Source of the DNA: Candidatus Eremiobacterota bacterium
Lineage (GTDB): Bacteria; Vulcanimicrobiota; CADAWZ01; Ess09-12
Direction: 5' to 3'
Assembly: GCA_031082125.1 (NCBI GenBank)
Contig: JAVHLM010000023.1
Coordinates: 16,092-80,091, forward strand
Length of the DNA: 64,000 nt
In this document: positions 25,183 through 33,821 of the stretch, in pieces
Position numbering within the stretch: the first letter of the stretch is position 1
How the letters are laid out: each line of letters opens with the position of its first letter
Program-made: the position numbers and the translations under genes
Notes under the pieces: generated by a model
The model's input: the letters and a program-made list of their open reading frames with translations, nothing else
Databases searched by the model: none
Told to the model about the DNA's origin: nothing

Positions 25183-26622
25183 TCAGCTCCCCGCGGGAGT
25201 GCCGCACTTCGTGCAGAATTTCTTCCCTTTCTCGATGGTGCTTCCGCACTTGGCGCATTTCTTTTCTTTCCTGAGTGGCGGTGTGCTGCTCTGTGCCCCT
25301 CCGGCTACAGGGGCGCCACATTTTGTGCAGAATTTTTTCCCCGGGCCTGCGACGGCGCCGCATCGGCTGCAGGTCAGATCTGCGGGGACTACCGGCGGCG
25401 GAGCAGGCGGGGGACCCGCTTCCCTGGGAGTGCCGCAGGATGGGCAGAACAGCATGTCGGGAGCAAGAACCGTAGTGCACTGGGCGCACTTTTTCGCGAT
25501 GTCCTCCGGCGGCGGCGCTTTCTTTTCGGCAGGGGCCCCGCACTTGGGGCAGAATTTCGATCCCTCGGGAATTCCGGCCTTGCATTTAAGGCACGAAGGC
25601 TCCGCGGGAGCGGCCTTTGCAAGAGCGGCCTTTGCGGTGAAGTCGTCGAAATGACCTTGATAAAGCTTATAATGGCGATTCAGCTCATTCATGAAAGAAA
25701 TGGCGTAATCGCAATCGATAAGAACTTTCGGGCACTCACTGTCAAGCTTTTGAAACCTGAGGAGCAAGAAGAGAGAGGTGGTGCGGATTGCGGACAGATA
25801 ATCGATATGCTGCGTCGCCTCATGTGTTCTCCCGGTAAAGGACACTGCGCAGCATGAGACGGGCGCGAGGAGAGAGCCGATGAGGGGTCTTGCTTTCTCG
25901 GAAGGGGTAAAGTTTCCATGGTCAGAGGCAAAAATCCCGAGATCTCCCATTCTGCTCATGGCTGCATTGAGCCGGTGGGTATCGCTGACGAGAGGCATGG
26001 GCGTAATGTTCTCCAAGAGCGGGACAAGCCAGCGGTTGTCTTTTGAATCGGTCCCTTTTCCCACCATGTCAAAAACTTCTTCCACTGTGGCGCTTTTGGG
26101 CGTAAAATCCCTCCGCTCCACCATGGCCCTGATGCTCTGCGCTTTCAATGCATCGACAAATCCTATCAGGGCTGAAAATTCGTCGTAATCGAGCTCAATG
26201 TTCAGTTCAAGGGACTTTGAAGGTCCATAGAAATTGAGTGCCGTGTCAAGGAATTCCACAAGCTCTTCCCAGGAAAAAGGGAAGGCGATCTGCTGGTTTT
26301 CTTTTGTATCGGCAAGAGCAGAGATAAAAAGGTGCTCTCCTCCGGTCGAGGACAGGTAATAGCGGGACACGGAAAATTTATCGAGAACTCCTCTTATTAT
26401 AAGGATTTCAACGGGGGAGTGCTTTACTGCGGCTAGAGCTTTCTTCCACGGGGGGACCAGGATGCCGCTCCCGTCAACGATACCCATGGCTCTCAGCTTT
26501 TCCCGTTCTTCAAGCGAAGCCTGATGGCCTTTTCCCTCAGAGAGGCTCTCAACGGTTGACTGGAGCTCAGGTGAGAGCATTGAAGAAAAGCGCTGCGTAA
26601 GCTCTTTTTCTTTTATTTCCAT
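25183..26622 (-). CDS. hypothetical protein with four C-terminal zinc ribbons
   Basis: A 479-residue protein. Residues 1-325 form an alpha/beta region I cannot assign with confidence: PWKKALAAVKHSPVEILIIRG, RYYLSSTGGEHLFISALAD, then WEELVEFLDTALNFYG. That strand-rich layout loosely recalls EspG-type secretion chaperones, a speculation only. The last ~150 residues carry four CxxC...CxxC ribbons (for example CLKCKAGIPEGSKFCPKC and CAKCGSTIEKGKKFCTKC) separated by proline-rich linkers, suggesting a protein-binding or assembly tail. It starts 78 bases downstream of the 913-residue protein and is likely in its operon. By position it could serve as partner, chaperone or immunity factor. Confidence 0.8.
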   Translation of the reverse strand: MEIKEKELTQRFSSMLSPELQSTVESLSEGKGHQASLEEREKLRAMGIVDGSGILVPPWKKALAAVKHSPVEILIIRGVLDKFSVSRYYLSSTGGEHLFISALADTKENQQIAFPFSWEELVEFLDTALNFYGPSKSLELNIELDYDEFSALIGFVDALKAQSIRAMVERRDFTPKSATVEEVFDMVGKGTDSKDNRWLVPLLENITPMPLVSDTHRLNAAMSRMGDLGIFASDHGNFTPSEKARPLIGSLLAPVSCCAVSFTGRTHEATQHIDYLSAIRTTSLFLLLRFQKLDSECPKVLIDCDYAISFMNELNRHYKLYQGHFDDFTAKAALAKAAPAEPSCLKCKAGIPEGSKFCPKCGAPAEKKAPPPEDIAKKCAQCTTVLAPDMLFCPSCGTPREAGPPPAPPPVVPADLTCSRCGAVAGPGKKFCTKCGAPVAGGAQSSTPPLRKEKKCAKCGSTIEKGKKFCTKCGTPAGS

Positions 26623-26700
26623 AGGTATTCAGCCCTTTCTCTCTGATTTTTGCTTGAATCCGCTGCCTGTAGGTCTGTTTATGGAACATTGCAGATCGCC

Positions 26701-29442
26701 TTAGCCCGGTTTTTGCCAAGCTCCATCTTTCCAGACTTCAAAAACATGAGATGGAATGGTGGATTGAACTGCACCAGACTCATTGACATAAGTCAGGCAC
26801 TTTTCTGCGCCTGAACCAGGGGTGGCAACAACTTTTCCTTTAAGAGTTTCCGGAATAATCGGCTTACCGCTCTTATCAACAAAGGTGTTTCCCTTTATCT
26901 CGCATTCTACTACATTTGACGCGTGAATCCTGGCGACATTCGTCCCTCCTTCATAGGTATATCCTGCAGCTCCCTGGCCTTTATTGGTTGAGTACACGGC
27001 ACCGGACTCACCTGCCTGGCACCCTTTTCCACTCTGAATAGCCTGAGTTTTCTCATTGCTCATGCTGATATGGTAATTTTCACTTTTTTCTGTCGGATTT
27101 TTCTCATAATAGTCGTGAGTTTCCTTGTAAGACTTTATCTGCGCCTCAGGTTGTGTGACAATGTCATTCTTGCTAACGGGGGTCTCGTCTTTACCGGAAA
27201 AAATATCGTCACAGGCTTCCTGCGCGGATTTGCCAGGCTTCTTTGATTGACCAGTCTCCTGCTTCTCATGCTCAGCTTTATCCCGCGCCTCCCGCTCAGC
27301 CTTCTCCTGTGCTTCCCGCTCAGCCCTCTCCTGTGCCTCCCTCTCGGCCTTTTTCTGTGCTTCCCTCTCGGCCTTCTCCCGTGCTTCCCGCTCGGCCTTC
27401 TCCTGAGCTTTCCGCTCGGCCTTCTCCTGAGCTTTCCGCTCGGCTCTCTCCTGGGCTTCTTCCCGGGCCTTCTGCTCCGCTTCCTGCTGCTCCTTGTATT
27501 TTTTAGCCCTCTCGCGCTGTTCTCTTTCCTCAAATTTCTTTTCTTCGTAAGCTTTTTTCCGGGTTTCTCCGAAGGTAGGCTTTTTCGGCGGCGAGCCGCC
27601 GCCAGGGGGTTCACCCAGACCCGGCTCGGTGGGTCCCAGTTTCTCCCTGATTCCCTCGCGTATTTTCCCGAGTGTCAGGACCTTGATGATACCCGAGCCA
27701 AAAGCCCCGGCAGCCTGGTCCCAGGTGACATCGCCTTTTCCCGTGATACAGCCCTTGGCGAAATCCTTGATGACCACCGCTTCGTCAATCGGGAGCACGT
27801 TGGTGGCGATTGCCTTGACGGCGCCCGTCACGCCTCCCTTTTCAAAGCCCGAATATCCCCCGAAAGTGATTACATCGACCACCCCTTCAACGGCTCCTTT
27901 AGCCATTCCGGTTGCGCCTTGATCATTTATCCAGGCCCCCGCCACCTTTTCAGAGACACCAAAGGTTGCGGTGGCTAAAGTTTCCCGCGCGCCCTCGCTG
28001 ATGGCATCTCTCGTGATCCTGTTAATCTCGGAAGCCAGTTTGCGAGGCGCCTCGTCGGCGTCGATCTGGCGCTTTACGAATTTTGAAATCTTGTCCATAT
28101 CTCCTTGAGGGATGCCCTTATCATCTGCCGCGGCAGCGTTCTTGACTGCCTCTATCATGCGGTCCCTCTGCTTTTCATCCCTTATGGTATTCAGATCGCT
28201 GATGAGGGAGTCAAGCTTGTCCTTGTTTTTCCAGCCCTGCTCCCTCTCCGCCGCCTTATTCTTGAGGTCCTGCTGCATCTCTTTGCTCTGCTGGTCCGAG
28301 ATCTGCCTGTTCAGGTTATCCATTGCCGTGGTGGTGTGATGGACGATGCCGTCGCCCTTGATGGCGGTAATCTCATCATTGAAGCGTGAAGCGGCATCTT
28401 CGTGGCCCAGGATGCGCCTCGTCAATTCCTCGCGGACTTTAGGATCGGTGGCTTCGTTGAGCTTGTTGCGCCAGTAGTCGGCTTCCTTCCTGTGATAGTC
28501 AATCTCATCCTGCATTTTCTTGATTTTTTCAAGCTTTTCCGTCTCATCGGGAGGCTCAGTGCCGGGAGGCTGATCGCCAGGAGGCTGATCACCAGGAGGC
28601 TGCACGCCTGGCGGCGTGATCCCGAAAATGGTACCGAGAGCCGATCCCTTGGCGCCGATGTCTGCCCTGCCCTGAAGGTGCGTTTTGACCTCCAGATCAT
28701 GGCATGAGACATCTGGATGAGGTCTCAGGTAAAAGGCGGGGAGCTCCGTCACGGGCGCGATCATGTCCATCACCACGTAACCGCCCGCATAGGCGCCTGC
28801 CATCCTTGCGATGAGCTCTGCCAGAGGGTAAGTGACGCCGGCCTGGGGCTCGGCGCCGTCAGCAGAGGCTGCCGCCTTGTCGAAGATGAGTTTTTTAAGG
28901 ATTTTCTGCACGCCCAGGCCGAAGACCCTCGCGAGCATGCCGGGCAGGACGCCCATGATTACCAAGGACGAATAGGACACGGTGTATCCCACCATGGCGC
29001 CCCAGTAATTCAGATCTCCCCACCCTTTCGCGCCGTACATGTCAGGCTTGAGGAATTTCTGAATGAGATCACCTAGGCCGTACGCCACTCCGCAGAGCAT
29101 CCCCAGAAATGGATTGAATCCCGACACAGCCCCGATGAGCGGATAGATTATGGGATCCGTGCCTATGTGGCCGAGGCTTGTGATACAAAGCCCGCGCCAG
29201 AACACACAGATCAGTGAGATGGCGAGCATGACGGGGTGGCGCCGCTGGAGCATCTCAATTTCGAGAAGCCATTCAAGCTTGCGCAGCGAGGGCACTGCAG
29301 TCAGTACCGCCGATGACAGCTTCACCACCGGCGCGCATATGAGCTTTGCGATGCGCACCATGTCGGGCCAGAAGGGCAGCTTTTCGAGAGCCCTGTTGAG
29401 GGCAGCCTGGAAATTTGCAATTTTCACCAGAAGCCAGTGCAT
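26701..29442 (-). CDS. large multidomain membrane protein, toxin-like architecture
   Basis: A 913-residue protein. Residues ~70-230 hold several hydrophobic segments with a G-rich pattern. A PPGDQPPG repeat (~276-293) and a coiled coil (~300-460) come next. A glycine/alanine-rich helical block follows (MAKGAVEGVVDVITFGGYSG and DEAVVIKDFAKG), reminiscent of pre-toxin segments. Then there is a charged helix of repeated K/E-A-Q-E-K-A-E-R units (~650-735). The final ~145 residues form a compact domain with GAVYSTNKGQGAAGYTYEGG and ending HVFEVWKDGAWQKPG. This tip is encoded by clearly AT-richer DNA than the rest. Anchor, repeats, pre-toxin and variable tip is polymorphic-toxin layout; the toxic activity is inference. 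It starts 3 bases after the archaemetzincin gene. Confidence 0.75.
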   Translation of the reverse strand: MHWLLVKIANFQAALNRALEKLPFWPDMVRIAKLICAPVVKLSSAVLTAVPSLRKLEWLLEIEMLQRRHPVMLAISLICVFWRGLCITSLGHIGTDPIIYPLIGAVSGFNPFLGMLCGVAYGLGDLIQKFLKPDMYGAKGWGDLNYWGAMVGYTVSYSSLVIMGVLPGMLARVFGLGVQKILKKLIFDKAAASADGAEPQAGVTYPLAELIARMAGAYAGGYVVMDMIAPVTELPAFYLRPHPDVSCHDLEVKTHLQGRADIGAKGSALGTIFGITPPGVQPPGDQPPGDQPPGTEPPDETEKLEKIKKMQDEIDYHRKEADYWRNKLNEATDPKVREELTRRILGHEDAASRFNDEITAIKGDGIVHHTTTAMDNLNRQISDQQSKEMQQDLKNKAAEREQGWKNKDKLDSLISDLNTIRDEKQRDRMIEAVKNAAAADDKGIPQGDMDKISKFVKRQIDADEAPRKLASEINRITRDAISEGARETLATATFGVSEKVAGAWINDQGATGMAKGAVEGVVDVITFGGYSGFEKGGVTGAVKAIATNVLPIDEAVVIKDFAKGCITGKGDVTWDQAAGAFGSGIIKVLTLGKIREGIREKLGPTEPGLGEPPGGGSPPKKPTFGETRKKAYEEKKFEEREQRERAKKYKEQQEAEQKAREEAQERAERKAQEKAERKAQEKAEREAREKAEREAQKKAEREAQERAEREAQEKAEREARDKAEHEKQETGQSKKPGKSAQEACDDIFSGKDETPVSKNDIVTQPEAQIKSYKETHDYYEKNPTEKSENYHISMSNEKTQAIQSGKGCQAGESGAVYSTNKGQGAAGYTYEGGTNVARIHASNVVECEIKGNTFVDKSGKPIIPETLKGKVVATPGSGAEKCLTYVNESGAVQSTIPSHVFEVWKDGAWQKPG
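27262..27500 (-). repeat. imperfect repeats coding a charged single helix
   Basis: About ten degenerate ~24-bp units coding variants of A-E-R-E-A-Q-E-K inside the 913-residue protein. Charge alternation (E/R/K spaced 3-4) predicts a long single alpha-helix or coiled coil acting as a rigid spacer before the C-terminal tip. The region can recombine and change length. Boundaries are approximate. Confidence 0.8.
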
Positions 29443-29445
29443 CGG

Positions 29446-30489
29446 CTATCTCCTCCCTTTACCGCACTCGCGGCTCCACCTCTCCACTTCGGCGAGGCGG
29501 TGCACGTGGCAAGACGGGCAGCCCTCAGCGGCATTTCCCTTCCCCCGCATCACCGGCTCTATCTTGCCGAGCACTTTCTCGGCGAACACCAGGGGATCCC
29601 CTCCCCCGGCGTCTTCCGCAGTAAATTCAATGAGAGGCATGGTGCCGGCGAGGAGAGCAGCCCGCCCGGGAGAAGGGGAGCTCACCGCAAATGGCGCGGG
29701 ATCGAGCTGCTGGAAAACGGCGTTCAGGGATTTGGTGAAGGACTGCGCGCGGACTCGAGCAGGAGCCCCGGGGATGTCATTGAGAGAGACAAGGGCCTGA
29801 TCTTTGAAGAAGATTGCCGCCTTACCGTTCATGGGCTGCCAGGAAAAGGGAATGTTCTTCTGCCTGAGCGCTGCGCCAAGGGAGTCAAGGGCCATGATAA
29901 GGAGCGCGCTCACCATGAGCAAAAAAAGTGCCCCGCGCAGATATTTCGGGCGTGGGGTCAAGCAGCGGGGGCAAAGGGCAGTGGATCGGCCATCAAGATC
30001 TTCCATGCTTTGCGCGGGATACATCAGGCAGCCAGGAGTGGTGCAATGACGGAGGCCCCTGAGGTGCCCGCCCTCATGGGCCATCACTTTCTCAAGGCGG
30101 TCATGGATAAGCTCCTTCTTATCACCGTGCAGGTGGTAGGTGGAGACGACAGCCGTCTGGCGGCGGGAGTCCGAGAAGCCGAAGAGCCTCCTGAGTCCCG
30201 GTGCCTTGAGGTCACGTGCTGTCACGACGAATACCGGTGTCCTGTCCGCCGATTTCTGCTCACGGGTGACCTGAAGCACGGGCACTCTCCCCGAATCATC
30301 GAAACAGTCAGGGAGCGGCTCGAGATCATACTCCTTGCCGCTGAGCAGAGTGGTGTCAAAGTCACCGAGGACCCGAACCCGCAAGAAGCACTCCCCCTTG
30401 GAAATGATGGTGAATTCTGAATGGAGACTTCCAGGCATCGTGGGGCAAATCCTTTTCATGTCAATGCCATGCCATACCCCTGAGCCCAT
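29446..30489 (-). CDS. membrane-anchored archaemetzincin-like metalloprotease
   Basis: A 347-residue protein. Residues 60-177 match archaemetzincin (M54): AVVSTYHL, the zinc-binding helix HEGGH (138-142), then G145, C149, C154, M156 and a CxxC pair (C173, C176). The family signature HExxHxxGxxxC(x4)CxM(x17)CxxC is met with 16 rather than 17 residues in the last spacer. Beyond it are a membrane segment (~187-205) and an extra C-terminal domain of about 140 residues ending with CPSC. Known archaemetzincins are ~180-200 residues and soluble. GGGAGG precedes the ATG at 30489; a TTG further upstream (30570) is less likely. First gene of the cassette. Confidence 0.88.
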   Translation of the reverse strand: MGSGVWHGIDMKRICPTMPGSLHSEFTIISKGECFLRVRVLGDFDTTLLSGKEYDLEPLPDCFDDSGRVPVLQVTREQKSADRTPVFVVTARDLKAPGLRRLFGFSDSRRQTAVVSTYHLHGDKKELIHDRLEKVMAHEGGHLRGLRHCTTPGCLMYPAQSMEDLDGRSTALCPRCLTPRPKYLRGALFLLMVSALLIMALDSLGAALRQKNIPFSWQPMNGKAAIFFKDQALVSLNDIPGAPARVRAQSFTKSLNAVFQQLDPAPFAVSSPSPGRAALLAGTMPLIEFTAEDAGGGDPLVFAEKVLGKIEPVMRGKGNAAEGCPSCHVHRLAEVERWSRECGKGRR

Positions 30490-30575
30490 AAAAGTCCTCC
30501 CTCTCTCCCTGGAAAGCTCCAAGAAAAAAGTGTCCCAAGGAGTTTCGCGGAGAAGTGTAATTTTTTCCAAAAATC

Positions 30576-30584
30576 TGTTATAAT
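30576..30584 (+). promoter_or_regulatory. extended -10 promoter of the TPR gene
   Basis: TGTTATAAT is a perfect TATAAT with an upstream TGn extension. No good -35 exists, as is usual for extended -10 promoters. The predicted start near 30591 gives a leader of about 55 bases before the ATG at 30646. The divergent archaemetzincin gene begins 87 bases away. Confidence 0.6.
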
Positions 30585-30645
30585 AGTAATGATAGTTTCT
30601 CTTTCAAAGGGAACACCATCTCCGGAAGGAAGCGGCGGAGGGTTC

Positions 30646-31932
30646 ATGGAGGCGGAAAAGATATTCGCGAGGCTTGCCAACTCGCTTGATAACGAGCAGG
30701 AGCGCCTGAAGGTTCTTGAACAGTTCGGCACGAGCGCGCCTGAGCAGCTCTCCGAGCTCATCTTTATCCACCTCGATCTTCATGTTGCCGAGAAAAATCA
30801 TGACAAGGCCGAGGAGCTCGTCAAGATTGCCGAGGAGTTCTCCCGCTTTTACCGCGAGCCCTTTTTCATCTACCAGCTTTTCAAGAAAAAGGCCAAGTTC
30901 GCCGAGGAGCGCGGTGACATAGAGAAAACTTTCTCCCTTTACGAGGAGCTCATCACCCTTGCCAAGGACATGCACCGCGAGGATATCGAGGCGGAGGTCC
31001 TCATGGAGATGGGGATTGTCTTTGAGAAGCAGGGCGCCATCGATGAGGCTCTGGAAAAATTCCTGACGGCAAGCGAGATATACAAGCGTCTTGGCCATAA
31101 TTACAATTATGCCGCCTCGCTCTTCAACATCGCTTATATTTATTACGACCGGGGCGATCTTGACTCGTCGCTTTCATATTGCCTCCAGGCCCTTGAAGTT
31201 GACGAGGGGGAGCAGTTCCAGACCCTTGAGGCCCATGTCAACCTGGAGCTTGCCAATATCTACGAGACCAGGAAGGAGGCCCTTCTCTCAAAGCTCTATT
31301 ACCAGAAGGCCCTGGAGGGCTACCAGAAGGGCAAGGACAGGGTCAAGGTGAGCGATATACTGTACAAGCTGGGAGCGCTCCTCCACCAGGAAAAGAGGAT
31401 CCCCCACTCGCTCCATCATTACCAGAATGCCCTCCACATGAAAATGGACATTGATTATACGCAAGCCCTGGCGAAGTATTACTATTACCGCGCCTGTGTC
31501 TTCAAGGACTGCGGCGCCCACAACAAAGCCATCAAGTATTTCGACAAGGCCCTCTATCTCTATTCACAGCTTGGCCAGGAAAAACAGTGCCTCAGGGTGA
31601 AGTTCCAGATCTACAGCATCTTCGGTAAAACCGACGACCGCATCTTTTTCCTCCCCGAGTTTGTGAGGAGCTACAAGACGCCGCCCTTCAAGGATGTGCT
31701 TGTGGACAAGGCCGTGAGGGGAATCTATACAAGGAGGAAGTCCGACGGGAAAAAGCTCCCCTTCTTCAAGGAGAAGGAGGGAAACGGCAGCACCCTCATT
31801 GACAGGCGCTCCCTCTCATCGCTGCTCCGCGACATGAGCAGAGCCCACTATGCTGAAGGGAATTCCAAGAAATACAAGCATTACTCCCAGCAGTTCAAAG
31901 TAGTGAAGGATTTCAGGGCCGGCCAGGATTAG
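30646..31932 (+). CDS. tetratricopeptide repeat protein
   Basis: A 428-residue soluble protein made of about nine TPR helix pairs across residues 50-340, such as EVLMEMGIVFEKQGAIDEAL, AASLFNIAYIYYDRGDLDSS and AKYYYYRACVFKDCGAHNKA. The tail (~350-428) is basic with a short helix. No enzyme domain is present; the role is presumably protein-protein interaction. The ATG at 30646 is chosen for the GGAGG 5 bases upstream; the frame opens at 30589. Its 3' end overlaps the end of rpe on the other strand by 20 bases. Confidence 0.85.
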   Translation: MEAEKIFARLANSLDNEQERLKVLEQFGTSAPEQLSELIFIHLDLHVAEKNHDKAEELVKIAEEFSRFYREPFFIYQLFKKKAKFAEERGDIEKTFSLYEELITLAKDMHREDIEAEVLMEMGIVFEKQGAIDEALEKFLTASEIYKRLGHNYNYAASLFNIAYIYYDRGDLDSSLSYCLQALEVDEGEQFQTLEAHVNLELANIYETRKEALLSKLYYQKALEGYQKGKDRVKVSDILYKLGALLHQEKRIPHSLHHYQNALHMKMDIDYTQALAKYYYYRACVFKDCGAHNKAIKYFDKALYLYSQLGQEKQCLRVKFQIYSIFGKTDDRIFFLPEFVRSYKTPPFKDVLVDKAVRGIYTRRKSDGKKLPFFKEKEGNGSTLIDRRSLSSLLRDMSRAHYAEGNSKKYKHYSQQFKVVKDFRAGQD

Positions 31933-32593
31933 AGACCGGGGCGACGAGGCCTCTCAGTTCCTCGATGAGGGCCCTGCGGTTTTGGACGCCAAAGAATGCC
32001 GATGCCATCACCAGGCTGTCGGCGCCTTCCCGTGTGATATCCCCGATGGTCTCACCGTTCACGCCGCCGTCTACGCTGATGCTTATCGTTTTTCCCAGTG
32101 CCCTTGCAAGCCTCGATGCTTCCCCTATCTTGGGGATAACGCTCTTGATGAGGCTCTGCGCTGCAAAGCCGGGGTTTACCGTCATTATCAGAAGCTCATC
32201 GGTGACGTCCGCCACATAGGGGAGGAACGCGAGAGGTGTGGAGGGATTGATGGCGACACCGGCGCGGGCGCCCTTGTGCCTGATGAGCTGAAGGCTCCTG
32301 TGGAGATGGGGAGTGGCCTCGGCATGGACAATCACCGTCGAGGCTCCGGCCTCCACGCATTCCTGCACGTAAAAATCGGGGTTCTCCACCATGAGGTGGG
32401 CGGAAAAGGGGATGTCCGTGAGGGGGCGCAGCGCCCGCAGCACCAGGGGGCCAAAGGTGAGGTTGGGCACAAAGTGGCCGTCCATGATATCAAAATGAAG
32501 GGAATCGATGCCGGCCTCAAGGCATGAGTGCACCTCGCCGGCGAGACGGCTGAAATCGGCACCCAGTATGGAAGCGGAAAACCGTACCTTCAT
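31913..32593 (-). CDS. rpe: ribulose-phosphate 3-epimerase
   Basis: A 226-residue TIM-barrel enzyme of normal length that interconverts ribulose-5-phosphate and xylulose-5-phosphate. Diagnostic blocks are FSASILGADFSRL at the N-terminus, HFDIMDGHFVPNLTFG (metal ligands), AHLMVENPD, IMTVNPGFAAQS and ISVDGGVN. The start at 32593 overlaps the stop of the PASTA protein gene as TAATG, so the two are coupled. That linkage places a central carbon enzyme behind a cell-wall sensor; rpe next to PASTA/kinase genes also occurs in other bacteria. Confidence 0.95.
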   Translation of the reverse strand: MKVRFSASILGADFSRLAGEVHSCLEAGIDSLHFDIMDGHFVPNLTFGPLVLRALRPLTDIPFSAHLMVENPDFYVQECVEAGASTVIVHAEATPHLHRSLQLIRHKGARAGVAINPSTPLAFLPYVADVTDELLIMTVNPGFAAQSLIKSVIPKIGEASRLARALGKTISISVDGGVNGETIGDITREGADSLVMASAFFGVQNRRALIEELRGLVAPVSNPGRP

Positions 32594-33699
32594 TACAGAA
32601 TCTCTTTTTTCTGGAGTTTGCCGTCCACATATATCATGAGCTCTGCTTCGCCCCATGTAGTGACCAGCACCTCGATCTTGTCGCCTGATAGGTGATCGGC
32701 CGTGTAATATTCATTGAGGCCCCGCTGATCCTTGAGGACGAATTTCACCTCAACCCTCTGGTTTCCGGTTTCAGGCGTGACATAGGTGACCTTTTCCTGC
32801 TTGATCGAGACTTCTGAGACCTTCTGGCCGGCGCTCACGTCAAAGCTGACGGGTGTCTCGGCGCCGGTGAGCTGGCCGGGCTGGGGGGTCTGCCTGATGA
32901 TCTCTCCCTTGGGGATGTAGTCATGATAGACCCAGCGCACCCTCCCCATCACCAGCTCGCTCTTGGTGACGGCTTCCCTTACCTGGTCAAGCTGCTTGCC
33001 CTCCCAGTTGGGCGTGGAGATCCTCGATGCCACACCCTTGTTGATGGTGATCTGGACCGAGGCCCCCTTGCGTACTTTTTCTCCGGGAGCGGGGTTCTGG
33101 TCCAGGACCTGCTCGGGCTCGTCCTTTTTCTCCTTCGAGGTCTTCACCTTGCCCAGCAGGAGCCTCTTGTTGGTGAGCTCGATGGTGGCCTCCCTCAGGC
33201 TCATGGCCGTAAGGTCGGGCACAGAGATCATTTCCGGCCCCATGCTCACGATGGCTTTCACTTCGCGCCCTTTGCGCACGGAGCGTCCTGGAGGCGGGTT
33301 CTGCCTTATGATCTGGTCTCTTGGAATGTTTTCCTTATACTGCTCCTCATCGATTTTCAGGATAAGGTTGAATTTCCTGAGCAGCGTGTTTGCTTCCGTC
33401 ACATTCTTGCCCTCGATATTGGGAACGGTGATCTCGTCGGGAATCTTGAAAAATGACTGGTAGACTGTCCATCCAAGGAACCCGGCGAAAGCGAGGGTAA
33501 ATACGGTGATTGCCGAAATGATGAGCGTCTTTGCGTATGATACGATGTTGTCCTGCAACGGTGCTGCTCCTCGTTCTCTCCGGATACACCGGGGCTTTCC
33601 GCCCCGCATGGCCCTTTTCACTCCCTCTGCCAAAGGCCTCGGAAGGTTTAATACAGTTTCAATAAACTTGCCGCTTTTCCTTCTTGCCGCCTCACCCAT
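32593..33699 (-). CDS. PASTA-domain membrane protein
   Basis: A 368-residue protein. A basic cytoplasmic stretch (1-55) is followed by one membrane segment (58-80) and about three extracytoplasmic PASTA domains (ITVPNIEGKNVTEANTLLRK, ISVPDLTAMSLREATIELTN, ISTPNWEGKQLDQVREAVTK). A C-terminal beta domain (~290-368) is not PASTA. PASTA domains bind peptidoglycan fragments or beta-lactam-like ligands. There is no kinase domain, so it is a kinase-less sensor or scaffold paralogous to the kinase at 34855. GGAGGG precedes the ATG. rpe overlaps its stop. Confidence 0.9.
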   Translation of the reverse strand: MGEAARRKSGKFIETVLNLPRPLAEGVKRAMRGGKPRCIRRERGAAPLQDNIVSYAKTLIISAITVFTLAFAGFLGWTVYQSFFKIPDEITVPNIEGKNVTEANTLLRKFNLILKIDEEQYKENIPRDQIIRQNPPPGRSVRKGREVKAIVSMGPEMISVPDLTAMSLREATIELTNKRLLLGKVKTSKEKKDEPEQVLDQNPAPGEKVRKGASVQITINKGVASRISTPNWEGKQLDQVREAVTKSELVMGRVRWVYHDYIPKGEIIRQTPQPGQLTGAETPVSFDVSAGQKVSEVSIKQEKVTYVTPETGNQRVEVKFVLKDQRGLNEYYTADHLSGDKIEVLVTTWGEAELMIYVDGKLQKKEIL

Positions 33700-33821
33700 T
33701 CCACCCTCCGGGGAGCCTTCCCGGATGAAAGATCTGCGGCACTGCTCAAGGGGATCTCAGAGGAAAAAAACCCTGGATAGCCAATATAGAAAAAGAATGG
33801 CAGCAGAAGGGGGTTTTGACC

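Noticed and set aside
27262..27500. Possible CRISPR-like or satellite repeat
   Set aside because: Units are degenerate, contiguous and in frame; they encode a charged helix within a gene, with no spacers.
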